Shown piece by piece: positions 24,001 to 36,410 of a DNA stretch of 64,000 nt. The DNA comes from Sphagnum compactum (Eukaryota > Bryophyta > Sphagnopsida > Sphagnales): assembly GCA_965153455.1 (NCBI GenBank), contig OZ234503.1, forward strand, positions 4,650,001-4,714,000, in the 5' to 3' direction. Numbering within the stretch: the first letter of the stretch is position 1; each line of letters opens with the position of its first letter. The position numbers and the translations under genes were made by a program. Below the pieces are notes generated by a model. That model was not told the origin of the DNA, did no database searches, and worked only from the letters and a program-made list of their open reading frames with translations.

Positions 24001-27000
24001 TGAATCTCACCCGGTTAGAATGTGGGACCCAAAGAGCAATGGCAAATATGTAGTTGTACTCGGCTTTCTTTCGAGCCTCTACATCACATCATCCTGGAGA
24101 GCCAAAGTAAGTCTTGTTGAAAGTGAAGAGTCAAGAAACACGGATGAGCCTTCTCATATATCACCATATATGACCCCCCCAAAAAGAAAGCAAGTAAATA
24201 TGGAGTTCTCATTTTAATTTTTTTAAAGTTGTGATGCAATGGTGTCAACATAACATGCTCCCCAAACATGCCAGCTTCCACTTGCCATAGTTGTAACCCT
24301 TACTTATTGTACCCCCTTTAGAAAACTAGGAACTCTTTCTCTCCTCTGTTGTGGGTTCCATGGTGGGGACCCAAAGACTTGTGAGAGGAAGTTGGCTTGA
24401 CATGAAGAGATTTTGACATCTAGTTTGAGCTAACTTGACGTCCTGGGAAATTCTCTCTTCTCCTTCTTCTTATTCCTTTGTACATTCCTTCCAAATCTTT
24501 GGTGCCTTATAAATAAAGTTTTGCAGGTTTGCATCAAGTTGGGTCCTCTTGTCCTTTGAACTTGTCTAATAAAACACATATTTTGCTGAGAGTGGTTCTA
24601 GAAAATTTATAATTGGAATGATCCAGCAGCCAGCAATGCACCATCCATTGGAAGCCTGTTACAAGTCAGTGTGGATGAGCCTTTTTTCTGCTGGCTATGT
24701 GTAGCCATGCAAAGCAAAATGAAAGGTAAAAAAAGTGCTAAAATCAAGTAATTTTTTTGAGATTTTCAATAGCCAGGATTTGATCAACATTATGAATTTT
24801 TTTCAGGTAGCCAAAAATATGAAAGGATGTTTTCAAAATTGAAAAACAAAAAAAACACCAGTCCTAGTTGAATTGTTATATAAGAGCATGCCCAGGCAGT
24901 AACCTCCATTTTAGCCTCTATCCATATTTATTTAGTACACTCAAGGAGCACTGTTAATTCCTCCTGCATCCCCCCACCCATTAATCTAAAACCACCATGG
25001 TTAGTCAGGTGTGAAAATCTAACCCAATTAGGAAAGTGTTCCTTGTCCACCCACCATCCATCCATCCTCCCATGGTGTGCTGGTGGCTGTTGGCTCATTC
25101 GCAGGGAAATTCACATCTATTGTCACATTGAGTAAGAGGATCTCCAGTGTTGCTCAGTATGTGACCTAGCAAAAATATTTTTCACATCCAAGTATAGTTT
25201 TGTTTACTTTTCTCTCGAACCCCACCCATATCACCAAAACTCGGACAGCAAATAGGTGGGGGACTACTAATAGCAAACCACTTGGACCAATCATTATGAT
25301 GTGCCAATCAGAAACATTGAGAAGCTGTCAGATCAACTGTATTGCACACTTTCCTACAGGTGCACATTGTTGCTGCGCCATTTACCAGCTATTGCAAACT
25401 GTGCAATTATGTTGAGCCAAAACTATTTTCCTGAGCCAAACCAGGCATATGTCCACTTTTCTTCCTCCAATTTTACTGTCTGGATCACATACTGAGCACA
25501 GCTGGAGATGCACTAAGAACAATAACATGCATGCAAACTGCAAACCCAGCAACTGTCAACATATAAACCCCCCCTCTGTCAAGCATCCCCAACATTGTCA
25601 TCAAAAGTGAGAGAATGTAATGGCTTTGAGAGAGTACTTGGATGCAGCAATGCAATGCAGTTGAAAATTGTCAAACTGTGAGCAATGAAAATGAAAAAAA
25701 AGGGTCTCTGACATTGAGTTACGGCAAAACTAATTCTTCTTGGCATTTCAAATGGCTATGAATTTTCAAATTAAATAGACGTGGGTAATTCATATGTGGT
25801 TATGCAAAAGAGATGAACTTCAAGCCAATCAAAGAAATCAGCTTCCCCAAAGGTCAATCAACCTCAAGCAACTTAAATATTAGGACAAAAGAAAACTAAA
25901 ACATACAACAAGGGAATCATAAAGAAGTGGTAAAAAAAATTCTAAGTCTATATATGGAGGTTGGCCTTACCCTCAGTCAAATTTGTGCCTCACCAAAGGA
26001 GCCACCTTATGCCAAACAAGGTGCCAAATAAAATCACAGCCATCTGTTTTAAAAGCAAAATGCTACCAGTTCTTTACACCAGGTAACGACCCCAGTATTG
26101 TGCAGTTATTTCAATTCATGAAGAATTGCCAGTTCTGTGGGTTTGTTTCAAAATTATTTTGAGAATCAGAGAACCACCAATTCATCATTCTTTGAAGAAA
26201 AAACATCAGAATCAAAGAACTGTGGGTTGGGTCATTTCAAAACCCTTAAACTGGGACCAGAAGAAATGACTGGGACTATATGAGGCAAGAACATCTTACC
26301 CTGCAGCCCCCAGAAGAACAAAGTTACTTTGTTAAATCAACACACAAGTAAGCACTTCTTTTTTCTATGCTTCTATTGCAACATCACCACAAGTGTTCAA
26401 AGCTCTGTTGCTGGTTTTGGTACCAACACTTGACTTGTTTCTCATATGAGTCAGTCCTAACTCCTACTCAAATGCTGGTCTGGTACATAGGGTATGCCCT
26501 GATACATATAACATGGGTACATGCATCACATCTATCAAGGAATCTCTACCAAGTAGGTATGACCTGAGCAAATATTAGCCTCATACTTGTCGTTATGACT
26601 CTGACTTCACAATTAGCACACAAGCATTTGGCAAATCCAACCATAGATCTAGAATTCCAGGTCCAACCTAAATCCACACCAGCTCCTCACATGATTTTAT
26701 TCCAGTGACAAGAAATTTCAAGGAACTGGTATATGGGAGATTTTACATAATCCTTCATATGGTCATCCCTCGACAATTCCATAGAAAATTATTGACACAA
26801 CTACCTCATTTCCAAGCCTAACTATCTCCCTAATAACTACCTAAATCCTTTCTTAATAACTATCTCCTGTCCATATAACTACCTCACTCCTTTTCCCTAT
26901 CCACCAACATGGATATGAAAAGGCAAATGCCCATGATATTTATATTAATTCGAATTAAATTTTACATTGACATAAATAATGATGAATCATTGGAAAACAT

Positions 27001-27215
27001 ATGGGAACATAAGAAGAGGAAAAAACAAATTCGATCCTCACTGGTAGTGCACATCAATGCGGAGCCCAAGTTGGTTTCGAGGAATTAAATCTTATTCAGG
27101 TTACATCTCTAACAAACTGACATTTTTCTTTGGAATTTTCTTAGGAGTAACAGATATGATGAGTTGTAGATGATGATGGAGAGAGATGAGGTTTGTGCTG
27201 CTGAAAAAGCAATGG
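24001..27215. other. Intergenic DNA, possible LTR-like stretch at 24290-24560
   Basis: No gene recognised. At 24290-24560 a pyrimidine-rich run is followed by CTTATAAATAAAG (24507-24519), an arrangement seen at transcript ends inside plant LTRs, but no partner LTR was found. The rest up to the 3' end of the kinase gene shows nothing supportable; its last few hundred bases should include the 3' UTR of that gene. Confidence 0.35.
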
Positions 27216-30200
27216 CTAGATTGCCTCACTTGAAGTGGCAGCAAGACTGGCAGCAATTGCTATTCGCAATGCAGCCTGGCGCTTTTCTCTCTCACTTCCA
27301 CATACCAATGTGCGCCACATTTGGTTGCAGCGGTGGCCCTTCTTCCAACAGGAGCCACTGTACAGCTCTTCCACTGATCCACCATCCATGTTGAGCTCTG
27401 CCAGCTGTGCAATAGCAGGGTATGTTTCAATGTCCACCAGCAATCTCTTTCCTTGCCCATCCTTGTATCCAATCATCTGGGAAAATTGGGACAGTGGTTT
27501 TTGGGAGCACATTAACAGAGCATATTAGAGAGTTGATGAGTTGATTCCACTGAGCTTATTTCATTTCTTGATAAAGGTCCCCATTGGCAAAACACACATC
27601 ATCAGGCCTTCTTTTTTTCCATCAAATCATGTTTAAATGGTCTAAGGCCTAAGAAGCATGAAGAAATATGCATTTCAAACTTTTGAAAACCTGGGATGTA
27701 ATCATCATCTGGGATTATACCATCTATGGCTCCTGGATTTCTTGAAAAGTGCTGTCTTTAGTAAGCACAGACAGCATCATAAGTATTTTGGATTTCTCAA
27801 TCCATTATGCTCTGTAATTCACTGGAATACATCTATCAGATTGCAGAGAAAACTCCACAATAACACTTCGAAAGGAAACCATTGTGTCAGTTCCAGCATA
27901 AGCAAAACTAACACAACAAGAATGTGTGGTCATAACCCTATGAGTGTCCCCCACAAAGTATCAGACCATCACCTTCATGAATAGCAGTGACTAGCTGCCA
28001 TGACTTCCCAGTGGCTTCATCAGCTCCTGATGGTGGGTGCAGATAAGAATGTAAAACCTGCCCAAATTTGAGGCAAACAGTTACATGATTATCTGAATTC
28101 CTGAGTTTCTGTTGCATTTCTTGAAGGAGTGGCAAGACTCAGTCAAGATGTTTGCTACAATGAAGAGACAGAATTCAGGGGAAATACAACAATCTGGGGA
28201 TCAAGGGCTGATTAAGACCACAAATTTCTTTGCTTGCCTGTCATTGTTGTGGTCTACATCTTACACCTTGATTCAGACAACCCAATTCAACAAAGGTCAA
28301 ATTGTGATACAGTAATTGGGATGAGTATTTTTGTTGAGGTTTATTGACACGGGGGGCTAGAAAGTGGTCTCATGTACCTGTGCAGGCTTATACATTTCTG
28401 TGGTGGAGAAAATCTTAACATGGTCCACCATCTCAATGTACCTATCCAAAGACTTGGCAAACAGCTTGTGTGATCGCAATTGCCCTCTAATGGGGACTCC
28501 TCTCTTTGTCAATATTGCCCTCCTACAAATCCAGGTAACAGATTAGATAAATGATTCAGACTCCTGAATTGGCACAGTGTCCAACTGCACCACAAGCTTC
28601 TGTTATGTCAATGGAGAAATCAGTCACTCATACATGTAGACAGCAGCTCCTCCAATGATTTGCAGAATCTAGATGCAATCAGATGAACATAATCTGCTGT
28701 GAGAACTGCTATAGATCAAGTACTCTTCAAACCATAGAACTGACTTCTAAGTGGCCTCCAAGCAATCAACCAATCACAATATCCATTTCTAAACACAAAA
28801 TTAGTTGAAGAAGAAGATACCAGCCAAATAGAACACAGATAGAGATAAGGATTGCCAGTCACCTCATACCCCGCACCACTGCCAGGTGCGCATCACACGT
28901 GACACCCACAAACTCAATACGGTATGGTCTTCTCTCCCCAATTTGCTTTGCACTCACATCACCATTGGGAATCAAACATGTGTCTGCACCATCTGGTACT
29001 GGTTCCCAGTATCTTTCAACAACAGTTCCATCCTTTCCTTCATGGTACCCAGGGCCCATCCGATAGCATCTGCAAAAGCACATCACACCTTGTGTGCACT
29101 AGTTCACACTTCACTCTACTATGTTTATCAAGAGTGTAAATTCTGCTGCTATTTCTGACATCATCAAGGCTTGCTTTTCAGGCTTCTGAAATTCATACAG
29201 AATTAGTTTGCTTCCAAATGATGTATTAAATACTATACAGACTCTTGTGACTGCACCCACTACTTGACTTACCTACAATCTCAGGTTGGACTTGCATCAT
29301 AGAAAACTCAACAGTGGGACACCAAGTTGACCTTGGGACAGCCTGTCTAGCAGTTTTTGAACAAGGCAACCTACAATCTTCACAAATGAAAGTTGGATCA
29401 ACTCTAGGGATGATGTAAGGGACTTACTGTCAAAGAGAGCTAGAAAACTGATTGGGGGAAGAGAAAGAGTGTACCTACGATGAACATCTCGGACCATGGC
29501 GATTGTTTGGAGCACATATGGTTCCCATGACATGGTTCCATCAAAGATAATATCACGTCCTTCATTCAATGCTGCCACCAGCAATGATGATGCTGCATCA
29601 GTTGAGAACTGCTGCACCTACATTGCCCCAGACAGCCCATCAACAAGGTCATATGTATTGGTCAGCGCATTTCACTCATAATAAATACCATTGCCCTGAC
29701 AAGAGTTTTTGACTTTTGGGGTGAGCAGTACCACCCTGCAATTGCTTACAGCAGTACCACACCACCTCTGTAGCTACTTCTGTCTCTCAAAATTTATGAA
29801 ACAAGAAGTGACCCAGTCATCTTGTTCCACAATGCTAAACAGGATCAAAGAAATGACCTGACAGACTAGGTCTTGTCACTACATCCATCTCCCAATGGTT
29901 CACCCTTTCCTGATCTTGTTCTGCATATTGTCTTACAACAAAGCATAAGCTAAATGGCCAGCAACATCAGTTCAGTAAATCAAGTGTGAACTGCCTTCTG
30001 CCACACTTCACACAAGCAACCGCAGAACTTGGCAGCAAACAGCTACATACCACAACCCACCTCTTATTCAGCAACCGCAAAACTACTGCTGGACAAGTTT
30101 TGCACATTCCTGCCCTGATTGGCACCTAGAGCCCCTATAGCAACCACATGACTTCCCACTCATCCACATATCACATCCATCATTTGGTCTCAATAATCAG

Positions 30201-32658
30201 ATTATCACTTACAAGTTCAGCAGTCCCCACCACATCATCCATTGATTGGAGCGTCTGATATATAACATCTGTCTCCTTGAATGCATCTGCTGCCACAACT
30301 ACTGCCTCACCTGCCACTCCTGACCAGAATGAGCTGTACCAGCCACCCAATAAAGTTTCAACTAAATAAGCCTTGGATAACAGCTTCTTGTCTTTCACAG
30401 CAGACTTCACCTCACCAGTGCAAATCAGGATTCTAATGGAGCCATGATCTTTGTGGGCTCCCTATTCTTGCCAGATGAGTATCAAAGATTAAGATGTACC
30501 TTTTCAGAATCTCCTTGACAACAGTACTCTTTCCAGCACCCATACCACCACCCATGAGAAGTAACACAGGGCTTCGCACTGATGAGTGTGCAGGAACCAT
30601 GACATTGCCCGCATCTGGGAGCAAGGGCTTTGGGAAGGCTATTTTCTTGAGCTCCTCAACCAGTGTTGAGAACTTTCGTTTTGCACTCAAACTATGCAAT
30701 ATTCTCTGGTGCCGCTCCTTTCTGCATCAGCAAATATGTTCAGTATGCACCCACTTTTTGATAGGAATTACCTCACCTCAAACCTGATCAAGTCTTGTAT
30801 GCAGAAAATGAGGATGGCAAATCTAAGCAAGAGGAACACATAAGCTTGTCCTCAACTGGAAAAGCTCTGCTGTTACACTTTTTATTTGTTGCCTAGATGC
30901 AGGCAACCAAGAGGAGAATTTTTTGCTAAAGACATTCCATATCAGGTGGGTTTATCACTAAATGCATCAACACATTACAATCTGCACATATAAATCACAA
31001 AGCCCTATGAATACAATGCAGACATGTGCCTTCTTTCTGATATTTGTTGCTCACTGGGGGCGGGATTGTCCAGGGTTTACCCATTTGTGAGCCAAACAAC
31101 TTAGAAAGAGCCCATGAGCTTGGAATTATTGGCCAGTACGCAATCTTCGCCAACAAAAGAGACTTAACTGCCTTGGCAAATACCTGGTAACAGACAGAAC
31201 AGCTCTGCGAAACTTTTCGTGTAAACTTGAACCATCATCAATCAGCTGCACCCTCCATGCCCACCACATCAGTGCAAGGACAAAGAATTCCCACTTAATA
31301 ACCTACTGAGTTATGCCTGCACTTGAAGAAAGCATTCCAGAAGTGTACACAAGAAAGCAGCCAAAGGACAATGGCCTGACAGAGACCAAGATAAATCACA
31401 CTGCAGAATTAATTGGTTGTGCTGAAAGAGTACTCCTGAAGGCATGCAAAGCAAGCCATGGATGAGACACCTACATGTTCAAGGAGAGCAGAGGCATGAT
31501 TCCAATGAAAGCTGAAGTAAGCCAGCATGCAGGCATCCAGCTCCTTCAAAAGTTCATGATACAGCCACTTCTCTTCAGACTCATCCTCACTTGAACCAGA
31601 GACAAGCATGCAGGCATTCTCACGACTGTCATCAGCTGAGGATTTATCACCCTTTAGATAGTCTTCTGCAACCTTGGCCACATTCTTGGCAGTAGCGATT
31701 TTACTACTAAGTTGCAACTGTCGCACTTTGTCATCACACAAACACATATCACAATCTTTTAGACTGACATCAAACTCCCATATAACAACTGGTTAGAATA
31801 GAAGACCACCAAGAAGACCATGGCATCCAACACCTCCAAAAGCCTTGAATTGTACAGTTGAGGGTTTAGGGTTGTTATGCCATGCTTCAAACAAATCAGT
31901 GTGCTAAAAGTGTTAGAATGGAAGGATTTCCAAGTTTCTCAGACAAAAATATTTTTTCCTTTTCATGTTTTCATGCTTCACAACAAAAGTCTATCTCCAT
32001 AATTTGCACATTCTTGATAAGGTACATGATGTAACAGGACTTCTTCACACATGCTTTGCAGCCACATTCTTTTTCCTCTCATTTTGACACCATAAGGAGT
32101 TATGGACAGGATTACACAATTTTTCCTCATCATGCAATACACAACTACAATCTCTTCTGCAAATGACGGGAACCTCAGGAGGATACACTACGCTCTATTC
32201 CAGGCCAACCTACGGTTGTCGACTAAGAATGGAAAATATAAATCTCAAACTTGCAAGGAGGGCCAGAGAAGTCGGCAACGCAACAGCAATAATCCACAAT
32301 ACTTACCGCGATGGAATGAATCCGATCCGGTTGCTCATTCCGTCATTCCACAGAATTGCCAACAACGACAACAAGCCCAGCCAAAAGACAACGTATATGA
32401 GCGGCATAGCCATCGAGCTCTGGGTGACACGATCTGAGTCAAGAAGGAGACAGAAGCAGATGAAGAAGAAGAAGAAGGGAAGTATTGCTCACCGACATAA
32501 TCCCCGAAGGTCTCCACATACGTAATCCCTCCTTCCTGATTGAATTCCAGTCGCGGCACCAAGCGTTTCTTCTTGCTCTTTGCCAACAAATTACTCATCA
32601 ACTTCACAATTCCTCCGACGCCCACGATCACTGCTATGACTGCCCGTACTTGCGCCAT
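27216..32658 (-). CDS. Plant kinase with zeta-toxin-type P-loop domain, NADKc-like, complete
   Basis: Nine exons: 32658-32493, 31725-31475, 31183-31140, 30721-30500, 30333-30213, 29617-29475, 29069-28863, 28522-28378, 27476-27216, all in phase, giving 519 residues and a TAG stop. Residues about 5-24 form a hydrophobic helix, probably a membrane anchor. A basic amphipathic segment at about 140-175 (VFAKAVKSLLLAKIAKER and following) sits where a calmodulin-binding helix is expected. The P-loop domain starts with LLLMGGGMGAGKST (Walker A about 212-219), then VVAADAFKE, STDAASSLL, DGTMSW and RPYRIEFVGV. The plant family includes Arabidopsis NADKc, which makes NADP from NAD under Ca2+/calmodulin control, and close relatives not shown to bind calmodulin; which group this belongs to is inferred, not proven. 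It is a cellular kinase, not a toxin. The weakest calls are the 44-base exon 3 and the exon 2 acceptor at 31726, both chosen because they restore the frame and the conserved text. Confidence 0.9.
27945..28060. repeat. Repeat in the last intron of the kinase gene, related copy in a CCZ1 intron at 54445-54540
   Basis: Both copies run CACAAAGTAT, then ATCA-CTTCAT, then AGCAGTGACT(A/T)GCTGCCAT, then GGTGGGTG(C/T)AG in the same orientation, with substitutions and small gaps. Each sits in an intron of a different gene, and further right both contain CCTGAGTTTCT. On the minus strand the copy here is open (LHPPSGADEATGKSWQL), but adding it as an exon would break the frame into the last exon. It is therefore read as a dispersed repeat. 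Confidence 0.7.
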
Positions 32659-32735
32659 CTTCTCTCCTCTTCTCTCCTCTCCTCTCCTTTTCTCTTCTCC
32701 TTCTCCTTTTCTCCTCTTCTCTGCTCTCCTTAACG
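32659..32735 (-). promoter_or_regulatory. Pyrimidine-rich tract at the 5' end of the kinase gene (GA-rich in the transcript)
   Basis: The plus strand reads almost only C and T (TCTCCTCTTCTCTCC-type) immediately upstream of the start codon, so the transcript leader would be a GA tract. CT/GA tracts at plant transcription starts and 5' UTRs are common and bind GAGA-type factors. No TATA box was identified. Confidence 0.55.
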
Positions 32736-33929
32736 ACTCCTGTTGGTGGACCAACCGGTTCCGTCGGAGAGGAAAGGCAAGTCCAGTCCAGTGGGCCTTT
32801 GGTCATTTGAGGGCACCAAAGTGGGGACGGGGGGCCATTCCACCTAAGAAGGACTGGATTATGTGGACTTCGTAGCCAGCCAGAGCATGCAGGGTAGCCG
32901 CGGCATCAATCCGGTTACTGGCCAATATCCATCCATCATGAGAATGAAGATGTACTCTTTTCATGCATATACAATGGCGATTATTCATCCAAGCAAGTAA
33001 GGGGGACTGAATGATTGGGCCAATGGACACAGGGTGGTACCTTGTTTGTGCTCACTATTGTTTAATATGTACCTAGGCTGGTTAGTTATTATTATTATTA
33101 TTGTTATTATTTGAGATTTGTCAAAAATTATGGAAAATATGTGCTTGCCATGCCAAAAATATGAATGAAGCTCTCAAGCACAATAGTTTCATTATTTAGT
33201 ATAATTTCAAATTATAAAATTATTTTTATTGCCAAACCTAATTGACAAAAAACATTAATTATTCAACACCTTGTTCTCAAACCAACATAAGTATAACAAA
33301 CATTAAACAGGGGCTTCGAGTTAAATGCGACATTGGTCTTGACACAGTTGTTGCAGCAGGACAATGCCCAACTAGAATAAAATATTTGAATTTTTTTTAT
33401 TCTACCCAAACTATGATTAACATTTTAATTACTTTTCTTACATGATATTTTCCCAAAAAAATTAAAAAATGATATTGTGACTAGAATTTTTCCCTTCAAC
33501 CAAAGGCTTCAAGATTTGATTTTTTTCAAATTCTCTTTTTTGTCCATGGATGAAATGGATGAAAAAAAAAAAACTTTTGGCATTTCTTTCAAGCTAGATG
33601 CCCCAAGGAAGGAAAAAGGAATTTTCCTTGAAGAAAAAGAGATAAAATGATAGTTCTTTTTAGCTTTTCTTTTTTGACATAATTTTTATTATAATTTAAA
33701 ATTTAAAATACAAGATCACTTTCAATATTTACATTTTAAAAAAAATTAATGTTATAATAACATTTGATTTGAAAATAATTTACACTTATAATTTCTTCTC
33801 AAACATTCAAGAACTTGTTGCATCATTGCATCAACATGGTGACTAATGGTGAGTTTGAAATGAAAAGCTTGCACACCAAGTTGCCTTGAATCCAAAATCA
33901 TGTGGATCACTACTTCCCCCTTGAGTATT
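32736..33929. other. Intergenic DNA with a TTA microsatellite
   Basis: Holds the probable promoter of the kinase gene at its left end and an (ATT)n run at 33085-33111. The rest is AT-rich with no gene recognised. Confidence 0.45.
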
Positions 33930-35271
33930 TTATCAAATACAAAATGAGGCTTTGATTCAGTTTAAATGAACCTAAAAGTACTTCGTAGCAATTTCTTCAC
34001 ATGACCAATACTATGGATACAACATGCCAAAAATGGCAAGTAGTAAATCTGCCTCCTTTTCATGTGCAACCCAAACGAAGGGCAATTGCTCACTACGATG
34101 TTCATAAACAACAATAAACTCAGAGAAAGTAGAATTCTTGTACTTATAGAAAAGGGTCGACATACAACTAATATATCTTAGCCTTTGTTGATATCACTGT
34201 GTCAAAACAATCACAAATAAAGACATTTCACTTTTGAGTGTACTTGATCAATGTGTGCACCATTTCCAGCATTGGAAAGATGCATGGTAAACCAAAAACC
34301 AACTCCAAATCACAGAATAGATCCAAGTTTTTTGTAACAAGCTTGTTTTTTTGTGCATCCATGTGCATCTTAACAACAAATGACTTATACTCCCTAACAC
34401 ATGCTTCAAAGGGTTAAGCATGGATATCCAACAGGTTTTGTTCTTGCACAACAACTTCAAGCCTTTTTGTCTCCAATGTTTTGGCAAGATTTTCAAACTC
34501 CAAAACCTTTTTGGGACTATGCAAAAAAATAAAAAATACAAAGATTCTAGCCTACTTTCAATGTGCATAACCAGGGACAACTTGCTCAAAACCAAAATAG
34601 TTAGATTGGTTTGATGTGCAACACAATGCACACCAAGCAGGTATGGGGCAATTTTCCCCTGAATTTGTGTAATCACACCAATTGAACGCCCTGAAACATC
34701 GAATCACCATCACATCCATAGCAAATCCATTTGGAGGCCATGTTGTTGTTGGAAAGACATAGGTGGCCATGGCATCCAAAATCACAATTTCTTCCTAACA
34801 CCCAAATGGATCCTTGATTATACTAATGTCATGATAGATTTTGAATTCTGCCCAACAAAAATTTTCTCATTCTTGTAATGAGCAACCTCCTAACAATAAT
34901 AAAAATCTCCAATGGCCACACTTGGACTAACAATTAATGCCTTTCGATGACTAGCATGTTTATAGAGCGTGTTGAGCTTGGGAACTAACATCTTTGACTT
35001 ACCTTCGACCTTGCTACAAACCGTGCATTTGACCTGAAAGACCAAACCATCTTCCCCAACAACTAACTCGGTCCATGGGAATTGACAAGCCCATGTATCT
35101 TGAAACGCATGACTTTTCATAACATTTTTTGGTTTTTTTCTTCAAAAGTTTGAGATAGTCTAACTCCTTTCCATCTCTCATCCTCTTGGGACCCTCACTC
35201 CAACTAGGGTTTTGACTATTTTTGGAAGCTTCGTGAGCACTAGATCCAACATTGGGCAATGAATTTGACAT
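33930..35271 (-). pseudogene. Decayed hAT-type transposase (plant zinc-finger-862-like group)
   Basis: On the minus strand, pieces of one protein appear in order but in different frames and with internal stops. A leader (about 35271-35120) is followed by FQDTWACQFPW and a zinc-finger segment with VKCTVCSKVEGKSKML and LYKHASHRKA (about 35110-34900). Next comes a core with GVHCVAHQTNL, LSLVMHIESRLESLY and KGLKLLCKNKTCWISML (about 34676-34400). Then comes GLPCIFPMLEMVHTLIKY (about 34300-34230), and at the end weak matches to the C-terminal part (FGMLYP then YW, about 34000). The frame shifts and stops make it nonfunctional. Family assignment rests on remembered hAT-like plant proteins. Confidence 0.85.
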
Positions 35272-35984
35272 TGCATTGGGTTCAAAGCCAAATTAAATTA
35301 AAATTAAAAATTTTTTGGTACCTGAAGTGGAGCCATAACTTTGGTTGACCTTGGAAAGCAACAAACACATGAAAGCAACAAACACAAGAAACAACACAAA
35401 AGAAAGGGATAGAGGAAAGAGGAGAACATGTTTGACATCTACCAAGATTTTGGATTTATGCCTTGTGCACTGCAGGCCATTTTGCGTGCACCTCAAGCTC
35501 CCATAAACACATGTCAAATATAAACACCAATAATGCTCTAACATGCTTCCTCCTCATTGCACTTGATTGCAACCATGAACCCCAAATATTAGTATTATTT
35601 TAAACACACACCATCAAGAAGAGAAGAAACTTAAAAAAGATGCATAAGTTACAACATGGTTCGAGGCAAATCTAAGCACTAAACCCCATATCAACATTTT
35701 TTTGGTGGCAAAATTTTGCATTTTTGCGAGCTCAAAAATGCTAAAGTGACACCCATAAAAGAGCTTTTAGCTATGATTTCGCCAAAAAGTGACATTAGAC
35801 ATTGATTATTTGCATAATTTTCTATCAACGCCTAGGATCCATTGCCATGGTGCAGATTTTTATGTTGATAGTTAGGGCATAACTAAGGGGAAGGGTTCAT
35901 ATATTTGAGTGTTATGTGGAAAAGAATATATGTACAACACCCATTCACGAGTTTGGGTCTTTGATAAATACAAAGCCTAGGTTT
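35272..35984. other. Intergenic DNA flanking the hAT remnant
   Basis: Probably includes the 5' flank of the decayed transposase. The open frame at 35293-35544 has no recognised domain. Terminal inverted repeats for the hAT element were not found. Confidence 0.4.
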
Positions 35985-36410
35985 AGCCCATGGAGATCGA
36001 CAAGGTTACATAGAAACTTTTGGGTCCACAAGTGCGTTGATTCTAGTGGTGTGGAAATTGAGGGGTTATAGAGGGACTTGTGGGCCTATGCATGCATTGA
36101 ATCTAATGGCGGGGAAAATGACAAGGTTACATAGGGACTTGCAAGCTCGCGACTATGTTGAATATGATGGTGGGGAAATTGGCAAGGTTACATAAGGACT
36201 TGTAGGCTCGCAAGTGCGTCGAATCTAATGGCAGGGAAATTGGCGAGGTTACATACGGACTTGTAAGCCCACGAGTGCGTTGAATCTGATGGTGGAGAAG
36301 TTGGTGGGGTTACATAGGGACTTGCAGGCCCATGAATGTGTTGAATCTGGTGGTGGGGAAATTGGCGAGGTTATATAGGGACTTGTGGGACCGTAGTTCT
36401 AAATTGTGTA
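35985..36410. repeat. Minisatellite of about 61 bp, seven copies
   Basis: The unit contains AAGGTTACATAGGGACTTG, then a variable GGCTC/GGCCC phrase, TGCGTTGAATCT and GATGGTGGGGAAATTGGC. The GGTTA anchor recurs near 36004, 36064, 36125, 36186, 36247, 36308 and 36369, a spacing of 60-61 bases. Copies differ by 10-25 percent by eye. It is more GC-rich than its surroundings. Confidence 0.93.

Noticed and set aside
27938-28135. Possible extra exon in the kinase gene (LHPPSGADEATGKSWQL)
   Set aside because: It has AG and GT borders, but inclusion leaves phase 1 before a phase-0 exon; family sequence joins directly without it, and a related block exists in a CCZ1 intron.
32335-32754. Longer N-terminus of the kinase, upstream of 32658
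   Set aside because: The upstream extension translates the GA-rich leader into Glu/Arg repeats; the ATG at 32658 starts the conserved hydrophobic helix.
35985-36410. CRISPR-like spacing of repeats
   Set aside because: A plant nuclear minisatellite with diverged contiguous units; no fixed repeats separated by unique spacers, and no cas genes.
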